Assembly: GCA_963846165.1 (NCBI GenBank)
Contig: CAWJUU010000007.1
Span: 310,001 to 374,000, forward strand
Direction: 5' to 3'
DNA from: WHSW01 sp963846165
GTDB lineage: Bacteria > Actinomycetota > Thermoleophilia > Solirubrobacterales > 70-9
Length of the DNA stretch: 64,000 nt
The notes below the pieces were generated by a model. It saw only the letters and a program-made list of their open reading frames with translations. It ran no database searches and was not told the origin of the DNA. Both the position numbers and the translations under genes were made by a program. This document shows positions 53,585 through 61,628 of the stretch, in pieces; the stretch's first letter is position 1, and each line of letters begins with the position of its first letter.

Positions 53585-54256
53585 ATGCCAAGGACCCCGG
53601 CCTGGAGAATGCCCGTCGCTGTGTCACGCCAACCGAGAACCGACGCGCCACGGACTAATCGCGATCCGGCCGAGGTCCGGCGAAAGCTCTCGCTCCTTCG
53701 CGCTCCCCACATCGCCGCGCTGACCGAGTTCGTCGAGCGCCTGCGTGCCTCGAAGCCCAACGCCGCCGTCCCGTACTTCGACCCCACGGAAGCGGGCGTC
53801 GAGGCCCGCATCCTCCTTCTGCTCGAGGCACCGGGACGCCGCGCGGCGCTCGAGGCGGGCTCGGGATTCGTCTCTGCCGACAACGACGATCAGACCGCAG
53901 CCAACGTGTGGCAGTTGCACCGCGAAGTGGGCATCGAGCGGAGCCGTGATGTCATCGCCTGGAACGTCGTCCCCTGGTACATCGGTTCGGGTACGAAGAT
54001 CCGAGCGGCGAAGGATTCGGACCTCGACGAGGCTCGGGAGGCGACACGGGACCTCCTCTCCCTGTTGCCAAATCTGCGCGTCGTGGTCCTACTCGGACGC
54101 CACGCAGCAAGGGCCTGGGCCGCGCTGGGATTCGAGCTCGACGTAATCGAGGCTCCGCATCCCTCCCCGCTAAGTCTGAACACCAGTCCTGAACGCCGAC
54201 AGGAGATCAGGCGCGCCTTCGCGGAGGCCAAGGTCCGAGCCGACAAAGAGGGATAA
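53585..54256 (+). CDS. uracil-DNA glycosylase-superfamily-like protein
   Basis: 223 residues from the ATG at 53585 (a later Met lies at 53609). The UDG-fold cues are LLLLEAPGRRA (the Gly-Glu-Ala-Pro-Gly loop), WNVVPWYIG, VVVLLGRHAARAW and the C-terminal APHPSPLSLN, the uracil-binding His-Pro-Ser loop. It may repair deaminated bases or act on foreign DNA. Frame upstream of 53585 crosses the tRNA scar and is not part of the gene. Confidence 0.75.
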   Translation: MPRTPAWRMPVAVSRQPRTDAPRTNRDPAEVRRKLSLLRAPHIAALTEFVERLRASKPNAAVPYFDPTEAGVEARILLLLEAPGRRAALEAGSGFVSADNDDQTAANVWQLHREVGIERSRDVIAWNVVPWYIGSGTKIRAAKDSDLDEAREATRDLLSLLPNLRVVVLLGRHAARAWAALGFELDVIEAPHPSPLSLNTSPERRQEIRRAFAEAKVRADKEG

Positions 54257-54418
54257 GGGATGGCTGCTGTTCGCGCGAAGCGAGAGCGCGCCGACGGACC
54301 GGTCACCAGGGGCCCCACCGGCATCGCCCTCGCCGCACTCAGTCTCGCCCTCGCCCAGCCATCGCCCCGGACTTATCGTTCAGCCCGGGCCCCATGCTTC
54401 TGGAAAGGAGCGCGTGTT

Positions 54419-54955
54419 ATGAGCACCGACACTGGCAAGGTGGTCGTGAACAGGGCGATGTCGCTTGACGGCTTCATCGCTGGTCCCGGCCACACGATGG
54501 ACTGGATCTTCGATTTCCTGACAGCGGACGCATTCCCTGAAGTCATGGCGGCCACTGGTGCCATGCTTATCGGCCGGGGTACCTACGAGGTTGCCAAGCA
54601 GATGCCCGACGAGGAGCGCACCTACGAGGGCGGAGCCGAGTTTGTCCTCACCCACGAGCCTCCCGACAAGCCGGACCCGCACGTCACATTCCTCACCTGT
54701 GACATCGCGGAAGCCGTCGCCACGGCGCTCAGGGCCGCGGACGGTAAGAACCTGGAGATCCTCGGCGCCGACCTGGCCAGCCAGTGCCTGCAGCGAGGGC
54801 TCGTCGACGAGATCCTGGTCTATGTCCTACCGGTGCTCTTGGGCGACGGGGTCCGCTTTTCGACCCCGACCCTCCACAGGATTGACCTCGAACCATTCAG
54901 CAACACCCAGTCGGGCGCCGTCACCATGCTCCGCTTCCGCGTGCCTCGCACCTAG
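54419..54955 (+). CDS. RibD-C/dihydrofolate-reductase family protein
   Basis: 178 residues from the ATG at 54419, with AAAGGAG nine bases upstream. The start KVVVNRAMSLDGFIAGPG and motif MLIGRGTYEVA are typical. EILGADLASQCLQRGLVDEILVYVLPVLLGDG fits the NADPH-binding and C-terminal parts. These enzymes reduce pyrimidine or pteridine-like compounds, sometimes giving drug resistance. No folate operon is nearby. Confidence 0.85.
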   Translation: MSTDTGKVVVNRAMSLDGFIAGPGHTMDWIFDFLTADAFPEVMAATGAMLIGRGTYEVAKQMPDEERTYEGGAEFVLTHEPPDKPDPHVTFLTCDIAEAVATALRAADGKNLEILGADLASQCLQRGLVDEILVYVLPVLLGDGVRFSTPTLHRIDLEPFSNTQSGAVTMLRFRVPRT

Positions 54956-55160
54956 AGCGTGCTCTAACCGCGGCCGGTCCGAAACCAGCGTCATCGTCGA
55001 GGCCTACCGCTCCTTCGTGGAGGGCGTGCCCGCAGCGCAGCGCACCGCTACGCCGCGGCGACGTCCGCTCCTTCCCAGCACCAGACCCGGAGCTTCTGGG
55101 TTTCGCGCTATGCGAGAGCCCGTACGCAGGCTGAGGTGGGCAGATGATGTCCTCGACGCA

Positions 55161-55403
55161 TTAGCTCTCGGCGGCTTTTCTTATTCTCTCGAGATCTCTC
55201 GCGTGTGACCGCCCAACGGATCTCGAATAGTCGATCCTGTTGCAGAGCCGGTGCGCAAGGACTGAGTTGTCGAGGGTTCGTTGGCCCCCGTCTCGCTTTG
55301 GGCGTGGGAAATGCTCGTGGGTCGGATTCCAGTCGCTGTATTCGGTGACCGATTCGAAGTGCCAGGCACCACCCAGCTCCTCGGGACAGAAGCACTTGGG
55401 CAT
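55161..55403 (-). CDS. HNH endonuclease-like protein
   Basis: 80 residues from the ATG at 55403. CxC (KCFC) is followed by NPTHEHFPRPKRDGG and NSVLAHRLCNR, the His-Asn-His with a final CxN set. The tail (ARDLERIRKAAES) is helical. An upstream frame to 55535 exists but looks less conserved. It is the third gene on the minus strand after the J-domain and zinc-ribbon genes and could be their effector. Confidence 0.72.
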   Translation of the reverse strand: MPKCFCPEELGGAWHFESVTEYSDWNPTHEHFPRPKRDGGQRTLDNSVLAHRLCNRIDYSRSVGRSHARDLERIRKAAES

Positions 55404-55515
55404 CCTGCACTTCACCTCTGTGATGTAGCCACACTCCGCAGCGCGCCGGCCGCGCGTAGTCACAATCGCGGAGCGTGAGGGATATCCACAAGTCTCATGA
55501 CCGTAAGACAGCCCT

Positions 55516-56376
55516 CTACTTTGCGCTCCGGTCATAGAGCTTGAAAGCGGCGATCAAAGCGTCAGATTGGCCATAGAAGGCGTCGAGCTTGGCCTGGGTG
55601 GGATCGGTCGCCAACGTCGCGAGCGCGGTCAGGGTTGCCAGCTGATGACGTGCCACGCGGGTTTCCCGGGGGTCTTGCTCCCCGAAGCGGTCCAGCCACG
55701 AGCTCCACCTATCGGCCAGGGCATCGGCGCCCGCCGCTAGGCCGTACTTGGGCATCCCGACCGTGAAGCGGTGTACGTAAGCCTGGCGGAGCACCTGTCG
55801 GCTTGCCTGCTCGAGTTTGGTCAGTTCGTCGTGAGCGGTGTCGCTCAGCGCTGGATAGCCGTAGCGGCTTGCTACGGCCGCAAAGTCATCACCAACGTGC
55901 GTCTTCCGGAACGGGTAGCGGATTACGTAACTGTCCTGGTCGAAACGAACCGTCACGTTGCCGGTGGCGTCGTATTCGGCGACCCAGCCCGACCGCGGCT
56001 CGGTGGGGTGAAATTCAGCGAACACGCCGTGCCGCCGCGCCGCCAACATCACGTCAGTCCCGAGCGAGGAATAGTCCGGCTCCGGCTTTGGAGCTGGCGT
56101 TGTCTGCGGCGCTACGGCATTGTCGGACGGCCGCCCGCCATCGTCGGCGGGCAAGATCACGAGCGCGAGCACCCCGCTGGGGACCGCCAGCACGGCGAAT
56201 GCGATCGCTGCGGGAACGATCCACCGCGAACGCTTCCCAGATTTCTCCCTTGACCGCGGCGCGGAAGCAGAGCCCGCTCCGCGTTGCGGCCTGGACGAAG
56301 CGGCCATCTCGCCCCCGCAGTTGTGGCAGAAGCGGTCGCCGGGCTTCGACGCCCCTCCGCAGTCAGAGCAGTACAT
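55516..56376 (-). CDS. zinc-ribbon single-pass membrane protein
   Basis: 286 residues. A four-Cys zinc ribbon (CSDCGG and CHNCGGEM) opens the protein. A Ser/Arg linker and one helix (WIVPAAIAFAVLAVPSGVLALV, near residues 52-73) follow. The exposed part (TDVMLAARRHGVFAEF...) has no family I recognise. It lies 4 bases after the J-domain gene and upstream of the HNH gene, so the three look like one operon. Confidence 0.7.
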   Translation of the reverse strand: MYCSDCGGASKPGDRFCHNCGGEMAASSRPQRGAGSASAPRSREKSGKRSRWIVPAAIAFAVLAVPSGVLALVILPADDGGRPSDNAVAPQTTPAPKPEPDYSSLGTDVMLAARRHGVFAEFHPTEPRSGWVAEYDATGNVTVRFDQDSYVIRYPFRKTHVGDDFAAVASRYGYPALSDTAHDELTKLEQASRQVLRQAYVHRFTVGMPKYGLAAGADALADRWSSWLDRFGEQDPRETRVARHQLATLTALATLATDPTQAKLDAFYGQSDALIAAFKLYDRSAK

Positions 56377-56380
56377 GGAA

Positions 56381-57316
56381 CTAGCTCCCCGCCTCGACCA
56401 TCTCGAACGCGGAGCGGGGTGAGATCACGTCAAGATCGGGATGAAAGCGCTCTAGATGAGTCAGCCCGGCTTCGAGATCTGAGACCTCGATCCCGCAGTA
56501 ATGGCAGGACAAAGCCCAGGCGCCGTCTGTTGTCGGCTGGGTTTCATCTCGGCCAGTCGTCTTGTCTTCGGACTCTCCTTCAAGTTCGAGCTCGGGGAAG
56601 TGGTCGTAGGCATAACGAAGGCGCGAGTCGCCCAGAACCTCATAGGCGACGTTGATGGCGGCCATCTTGGTCGAGTCGGCCGTGCCTGTATCGGGGTGGT
56701 GGCGCTTTGCCTGGGCGCGATAGGCGCTCTTGATCTCGGCCTCGCTGGCCTCTTTCTGGATCCCAAGCGCCCCGTAGTAGTCAGCAGCTGCGGTGATTAG
56801 CTCGACTTCACCCGGGCTGAGGCTCGTCAGCCAGGTTGGAAGCGACGCGAAGACCTCTGCGAAGTTCTCTTCCTCGGCGGCTGCCGAGCGCAGGTCGTCA
56901 AGGTCGATCGCACCGAGATCGCGAGCTCCGATCGGACCTGCGATGAGCCCAAAAAAGTTGAGCAGGATCGCGAACGGGTTGACGACGAACAGCGCCCACA
57001 GCCCCCACCAACCGGTCACGAGCGTCGTCGCCTGTCGCGCGAGGAAGATCTTGAGACGACAGCGCGGGCAAAAGTAGCCAGCGACGTCCTGCCAAGAAAC
57101 AACGAAGATGAGCGCGATCACTCGCCGAAACCGGCGAAAGCGGAGGTGATGCCCAGGTTGCATGCAGCGTTGGCAAGGCATGCCCGCTGCCGCCGGGATC
57201 TCTAGCAGGACGTTGCTGCGACTTAGCTTGGCCCGAGCTTCCGCCCCGCAGGATGGGCAGTAATCGAATTTACGCTCGTCAACGAGGAGGCAGCTTGTAC
57301 ACACAAACGTGGACAT
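56381..57316 (-). CDS. J-domain membrane protein with zinc ribbons and a C2H2 finger
   Basis: 311 residues from the ATG at 57316. Layout: N-terminal zinc ribbon (CTSC/CPSC), a second Cys set (CQRC and FCPRC), hydrophobic segments (residues about 110-140, WGLWALFVVNPFAILLNFF), then a J-domain near residues 180-240 with the HPD motif (AKRHHPDTG). At the C-terminus is a C-x2-C-x12-H-x4-H finger (CHYC to HLERFH). J-domains recruit Hsp70. Here it may bring a chaperone to DNA or to a membrane complex. No DnaK is next to it. Confidence 0.85.
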   Translation of the reverse strand: MSTFVCTSCLLVDERKFDYCPSCGAEARAKLSRSNVLLEIPAAAGMPCQRCMQPGHHLRFRRFRRVIALIFVVSWQDVAGYFCPRCRLKIFLARQATTLVTGWWGLWALFVVNPFAILLNFFGLIAGPIGARDLGAIDLDDLRSAAAEEENFAEVFASLPTWLTSLSPGEVELITAAADYYGALGIQKEASEAEIKSAYRAQAKRHHPDTGTADSTKMAAINVAYEVLGDSRLRYAYDHFPELELEGESEDKTTGRDETQPTTDGAWALSCHYCGIEVSDLEAGLTHLERFHPDLDVISPRSAFEMVEAGS

Positions 57317-57675
57317 CTCAAGCTGCTCCCACGCGCGGGCGGGCAAACGCGCCTATCTCGGGCGAGGACGTGATGACGCACGTCACACAGAGCGCCGCCG
57401 CCAGGCCCGCCCCGGGCGCGAGAACCTCATCCATTGTCTTCATATCCAGGCTTTCGATTGGCTCGACAACTCCCGGGCAATAGCTCGGCGCGAACGTCCT
57501 TGACGTGGCGGTCGCTGAGTGCGCGTCTCGGCGCGATTTCACCCGATGCGTGCTTCGTCGGCGCTCTCGCGTTCGATGTTGTAGCATATTGATTGGAAAT
57601 ACACAAGTGCGTGCATATGTTACAGACGAAGATGCGAAGCGCATATGAGCGCGGATCTGCCAGCCTCCAAGGTCG
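57317..57675. other. gap of 359 bases, no gene seen
   Basis: Between the divergent J-domain and XRE genes. Frames here are not supported by homology or codon use. The section 57580-57625 (TATTGATTGGAAATACAC, GCATATGTTAC) is much richer in A/T than the rest and may hold the two promoters. CGCATATGAG just before the XRE start could be an operator. Confidence 0.4.
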
Positions 57676-58026
57676 ATGTCGCGCCGGTCGGATAGAACTG
57701 CGGGCGTGGAGGCCGAGGAGGTCGCGCGACCGTTCTTGCCCTGGCTGGGGCGCGCCTGTCGCCAGGCGCGAGAGGAACGGAACGTCGTGCAGGTCAAGAT
57801 CGCGGCGGCGATCGAGGTAAACCAGGCGACGATCGCGCGCTTTGAGGACGGCAGCGCCTGGCCGCGGCGCCCCGAGGAGGTGCTGATGGCCTACGCGAGC
57901 GAGCTCGATATGGACGTGCGGCTGCTCTGGGTTCACGCCTTCGTCTTGTGGCTCGAACACGAGCCGGTCTTGGACAAGGAGAGCCAGGAGCGGATTCGGG
58001 CGGCGCTCAAGCGGCTGCAGATCTAG
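57676..58026 (+). CDS. XRE-family HTH regulator
   Basis: 116 residues. The HTH (ARPFLPWLGRACRQARE, VVQVKIAAAIEVNQATIARFEDG) fits the Cro/CI type. The tail is helical (LLWVHAFVLWLEHEPVLDKES). Divergent to the J-domain cassette, it likely represses one or both operons. Confidence 0.85.
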   Translation: MSRRSDRTAGVEAEEVARPFLPWLGRACRQAREERNVVQVKIAAAIEVNQATIARFEDGSAWPRRPEEVLMAYASELDMDVRLLWVHAFVLWLEHEPVLDKESQERIRAALKRLQI

Positions 58027-58048
58027 GGCCGCGCGGCGCGCTAGCCCG

Positions 58049-58090
58049 CTTTCCATGAGAAGCGGAACTACCGCTTCTCGTCCGGAGCGG
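58049..58090 (+). repeat. dispersed repeat copy 1 (CTTTCCATGnnAAGCGGAAC)
   Basis: Follows the XRE gene. It shares about twenty bases and the later CGTCC-nGAG block with copies at 58672 and 60153. Could be a promoter or recombination sequence. Confidence 0.45.
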
Positions 58091-58165
58091 TCCTCCCGGT
58101 GCATCGTTGCCAGAGCGGCAGCCGTATGACTTGCCTTCGGGGCAATTCTCGGGACAATCCACTGC

Positions 58166-58492
58166 ATGGAGATCGCCATATCCGCCGGCGTCAGCATCGT
58201 GCTGGGGCTGCTTGGAGGCATCGGCCCGGAGCGCTTCCGCAATGCCCGCAAAGACCTCGAGGCGCGCCGAGATGCCTACAAGGCCCTGCTTGCCCTCGCC
58301 GACAAGTACGAACTGGCGTGTTGGGAGTTCAGCGACGCGACTCGGGAGGAAATTGCGGTGCTCGAACGCGAGTTTGGTGACGCGCGTGCGGTCATCGAAA
58401 TCCTCGGGACGGACGCCGTACGCGCGGCGGCCGGGCAATACGAGAAGGGGATTCTTGACGGAGACATGGCCGTCAAGCAAGGCCCGCTTTGA
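58166..58492 (+). CDS. small membrane-anchored hypothetical protein
   Basis: 108 residues. A hydrophobic N-terminus (IAISAGVSIVLGLLGGIG) is followed by a helical, charged body (RFRNARKDLEARRDAYKALL). No family recognised. The ends may be truncated, as no conserved C-terminus is visible. Confidence 0.55.
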   Translation: MEIAISAGVSIVLGLLGGIGPERFRNARKDLEARRDAYKALLALADKYELACWEFSDATREEIAVLEREFGDARAVIEILGTDAVRAAAGQYEKGILDGDMAVKQGPL

Positions 58493-58671
58493 ACTGGTCG
58501 CCGCAATGAGGCAGGACGTTGGTCCTAGAAACGTTCGTTCAAAGCCGGTCCCAACCCCGCCCGCAGTTACGGACCCGATTTCGCCTGCTCGCAGCCCGAG
58601 GTTGTAACCCAGTGCATGGCGGTCAATCGCTTGCCTACTCGGAGAGAGTGGCGGATAGGCCGCCAGTCTTG

Positions 58672-58740
58672 CTTTCCATGCAAAGCGGAACGTTCTGCTC
58701 CGAAGCGGCACTGTGGCCTTTTCGTCCAGAGTGAAACCTC
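58672..58740 (+). repeat. dispersed repeat copy 2
   Basis: CTTTCCATGCAAAGCGGAAC followed by TTCGTCCAGAG, directly before the glycosyltransferase start. It resembles copy 1 in both blocks. Confidence 0.45.
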
Positions 58741-58759
58741 CGTCCGGCATTCTTGGGTC

Positions 58760-60139
58760 ATGCCCGAACCCACCCGGCTTGGAGGCCTGACGAAGCGTCG
58801 GCGTCCTGACTACGGCCCCCGACCGACCTGGCTCTTCGTTGCCGCCTTTTCACTCACCATCGCGTGGGTCGCGCTCGCGGTCTATGTGTCGGATCCATGG
58901 CGGTCGGAGCTCGAGGACGCAATTGGCCCAATCGCCGCGTGGGTGATCCCAACCCTGCTCGCCTACCTCCCCGCCCTGATCATCGGCTTCCTCGCCTTCA
59001 CCCTGATCCTGAGTCCGTACCGAATTCCGGTGTTGGCGCCGCCCAAGGGTGACTGGCCGGAAGGTGAGTGGCCGCCGGTCACGATCGTTATCGCAGCGTG
59101 GAACGAAGAGGATTCGATTGCCGCGACGCTCGAGGGGATCGGGGGCCTCTCCTACCCCGGCGCGATAGAGGTCGTACTGGCGGACAACAACTCAACCGAC
59201 CGGACAGCGGAGATTGCACAGCAGGAGGCGCAGCGACACAGTCTTCACTACCGCCGCGAGTTTGAGGCCGAGCAGGGTAAGTACCGGGCGCTGAACGCCG
59301 CCCTGGCAACAATCAGCACGCCTCTGGTCGTCAGCGTTGACGCTGACACGCATCTGCACCGTGATTCGCTCAGGTATCTGATCGCTCGCGTGGCGGGCCG
59401 CCCGCAGGATCAGCACACCTGCGCCTGCGCGGGCGCCCTCGTGGTAGAAAACGCGACCACCGACCTGCTGACGAGAATGCAGGGCTGGGATTACCGACTC
59501 GGCATCAACGGGATCAAGCGGATGCAGTCGGCGTACAACAGCGCGCTCGTGGCTCAGGGTGCGTTCTCGGCATACTGGACCGAGGACCTTCGCGCGGTCG
59601 GCGGATGGCCGGATGCGATCGGCGAAGACATCGTACTTACGTGGACGCTCATGGACGGACGCGGGATCGTCGCGTACGAGCCGATCGCTTTGGGTTTGAC
59701 GTTGGTCCCGGACCGGGTTCGCCAGTTCATGAACCAGCGCTCGCGCTGGGCCCGTGGCATGGTCGAGGGAATCCAGACCAACCCGCCCCAGAAGCAGCCG
59801 CGGGTCTTAACGAAGTTCGTCGCCGGGATCGACTACCTCGTGCCGCTGCTCGACATCGGCTACGTGTTCTTCTGGGTGCCCGGTGCGATCCTGTTCGTCT
59901 TCGGCTACTCGCTGATCGTCTCGTGGTGGTCGATGCTGGTGATTCCGATAACCCTGTGCATTTATGGCCTGCTGAGGCGGTGGCAGGAGCGGTGGGTCTT
60001 CAGCCGCTTGGGGATCGACGTCGACCCGGACAAGTGGGGCTTCTTCTGTTACCTGTTCGCCTATCAGGCGCTGTCTTCGACGGCCTCGCTTCGCGGATAT
60101 ACGCAGGCCATCGTCGGAGCCACTCGGCGCTGGCGCTGA
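58760..60139 (+). CDS. GT2 membrane glycosyltransferase (processive, HAS/PgaC-like)
   Basis: 459 residues from the ATG at 58760. Two N-terminal helices (LFVAAFSLTIAWVALAVYV; IPTLLAYLPALIIGFLAFTL) precede the catalytic domain. Its motifs are VVLADNNSTDRT, SVDADTH (DxD), GEDIVLTW and QRSRWARG (QxxRW), the set for processive beta-glycan synthases. Three helices follow. It may make a surface polysaccharide. In an island this could alter the envelope against phages. Confidence 0.9.
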   Translation: MPEPTRLGGLTKRRRPDYGPRPTWLFVAAFSLTIAWVALAVYVSDPWRSELEDAIGPIAAWVIPTLLAYLPALIIGFLAFTLILSPYRIPVLAPPKGDWPEGEWPPVTIVIAAWNEEDSIAATLEGIGGLSYPGAIEVVLADNNSTDRTAEIAQQEAQRHSLHYRREFEAEQGKYRALNAALATISTPLVVSVDADTHLHRDSLRYLIARVAGRPQDQHTCACAGALVVENATTDLLTRMQGWDYRLGINGIKRMQSAYNSALVAQGAFSAYWTEDLRAVGGWPDAIGEDIVLTWTLMDGRGIVAYEPIALGLTLVPDRVRQFMNQRSRWARGMVEGIQTNPPQKQPRVLTKFVAGIDYLVPLLDIGYVFFWVPGAILFVFGYSLIVSWWSMLVIPITLCIYGLLRRWQERWVFSRLGIDVDPDKWGFFCYLFAYQALSSTASLRGYTQAIVGATRRWR

Positions 60140-60152
60140 AGCTGGGTCCTCC

Positions 60153-60196
60153 ACTTTCCACACAAAGCGAAACTTCGGCTTCGTGCGAGAGGGAAG
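60153..60196 (+). repeat. dispersed repeat copy 3 (degenerate)
   Basis: ACTTTCCACACAAAGCGAAAC then GTGCGAGAGGG. It is the third and most diverged copy, 14 bases after the glycosyltransferase stop. Confidence 0.4.
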
Positions 60197-60297
60197 CCCG
60201 GGCGCAAACGACCGCGTGCCGTTGGCGACGCCAAAACCCAGCCCCGCACGGGACTCCGCTTGCGGATCGAGCGTGGGAGTCCGGCGTGTATGGCGGG

Positions 60298-60440
60298 ACG
60301 TTATGTATTTGCTCGCGCTCTGCGCCGTTCCCGCCTTACCCCCTCCCCCTCCACGCGCCACGGATGCGCCAGCAAGCGCCAGTCCCCAACGTTATGTATT
60401 TGCTCGCGCACCGTGCCATTCCGCCTTACCCCTCCCCCGT
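60298..60440. repeat. two direct repeats of about 52 bp, 91 bp apart
   Basis: Copies at 60298-60349 and 60389-60440 share ACGTTATGTATTTGCTCGCG, then GCC-TTCC-GCCTTACCCC. The gap 60140-60591 (452 bases) contains these, repeat copy 3 and a double TGGTAGCGAG (near 60497-60521), and no gene. They may be integrase or replication-type sites. Confidence 0.55.
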
Positions 60441-60589
60441 CAGCGCCTTGCCCTCCGCCGTCAGCGGGCAAAAACCGCCCGTTTTGGGATCGGTTTGGTA
60501 GCGAGACGTGGTAGCGAGCCAAAGCCGGCGCCCTCGGCTTTGTTGAGGCGCTTGGCGGTTTATGGCTTAACTATGGGGTTTGTGTGGAA

Positions 60590-60665
<76 letters not shown>

Positions 60666-60794
60666 GGGACTTACGGACGCGGGGCGACCGGTCACCCCGA
60701 TGCGAGCCCGGAGAGCCCGCGCGACTGATTCTAGGGAGGGTCGGAGAGCCGTGTGCGAACCGGACATGCCCCGGGCGGGATACCCTGCGCGCCC

Positions 60795-61628
60795 GTGCGA
60801 CTCGTCAGCTACCGCTCAGAGGCCGGGCCGCGAGCCGGGGTGGTGCGCGGCGACGCGGTGCTCGACGCCTGGGATGCGCTCGGCGGCGGCGGCGAGGGGA
60901 TGCGGGCGTTGCTCGCGTCCGGGCGCGTCGCTGAGCTCGTCGGCGCCGAAGCAGAGCTGGTCCCGCTGACCGGGATCGAGCTGCTGGCGCCGGTTCCCGA
61001 CCCCGAGAAGATCATCGGCATCGGGCTCAGCTACGCCGAGCACGCGAAGGAGGGTCGTGAGGAGCCCCCGGACAGCCCGACCTTCTTCGCCAAGTTCCGC
61101 AACGCGCTGCGCCCCGACGGCGCCACGGTCGAGCTCCCCGCGACGAGTCGCAAGGTCGACTACGAGGCCGAGGTCGCATTGGTCGTCGGGCGTCGGACGA
61201 AGGACGTCGCTGAAGCGGACGCGATCGACCACCTCGCCGGCTACACCCTGCTCAACGACCTCTCGGCGCGCGACCTGCAGTTCGCGACCCCGCAGTGGAT
61301 GCCGGGCAAGGTCTTCGACGGCGCCGCGCCGTGCGGGCCCGCGATCGTCACTCCCGACGAGGCCGGCCCCTCCGACGCGATCGGGATCGCGCTCGACCTG
61401 AACGGCGAGCGGATGCAGGAGGCGACCACCGCAGACCTGATCTTCTCGATCCCGCAGCTCGTCGCCCACCTCTCGAGCCTGATGACGCTCGAGCCCGGCG
61501 ACATCGTCTCGACCGGCACCCCTTCCGGCGTCGGCGGGGCCCGCGAGCCGCGGGTATGGCTGAAGCCCGGCGACGAGGTCGTCGTCAGCTCGCCCCAGCT
61601 CGGGCGGCTGACGACCCGGATCGCGTGA
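60795..61628 (+). CDS. fumarylacetoacetate hydrolase family protein
   Basis: 277 residues from the GTG at 60795. The FAH fold shows IGIGLSYAEHAKEG, then the metal-binding VDYEAEVALVVG (Glu/Glu), GYTLLNDLSARDLQ and the C-terminal GDIVSTGTPSGVGG. It cleaves a C-C bond of a diketo acid or similar (hydrolase, isomerase or decarboxylase). The 3' end overlaps the convergent membrane protein gene by 44 bases. Confidence 0.93.
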   Translation: MRLVSYRSEAGPRAGVVRGDAVLDAWDALGGGGEGMRALLASGRVAELVGAEAELVPLTGIELLAPVPDPEKIIGIGLSYAEHAKEGREEPPDSPTFFAKFRNALRPDGATVELPATSRKVDYEAEVALVVGRRTKDVAEADAIDHLAGYTLLNDLSARDLQFATPQWMPGKVFDGAAPCGPAIVTPDEAGPSDAIGIALDLNGERMQEATTADLIFSIPQLVAHLSSLMTLEPGDIVSTGTPSGVGGAREPRVWLKPGDEVVVSSPQLGRLTTRIA

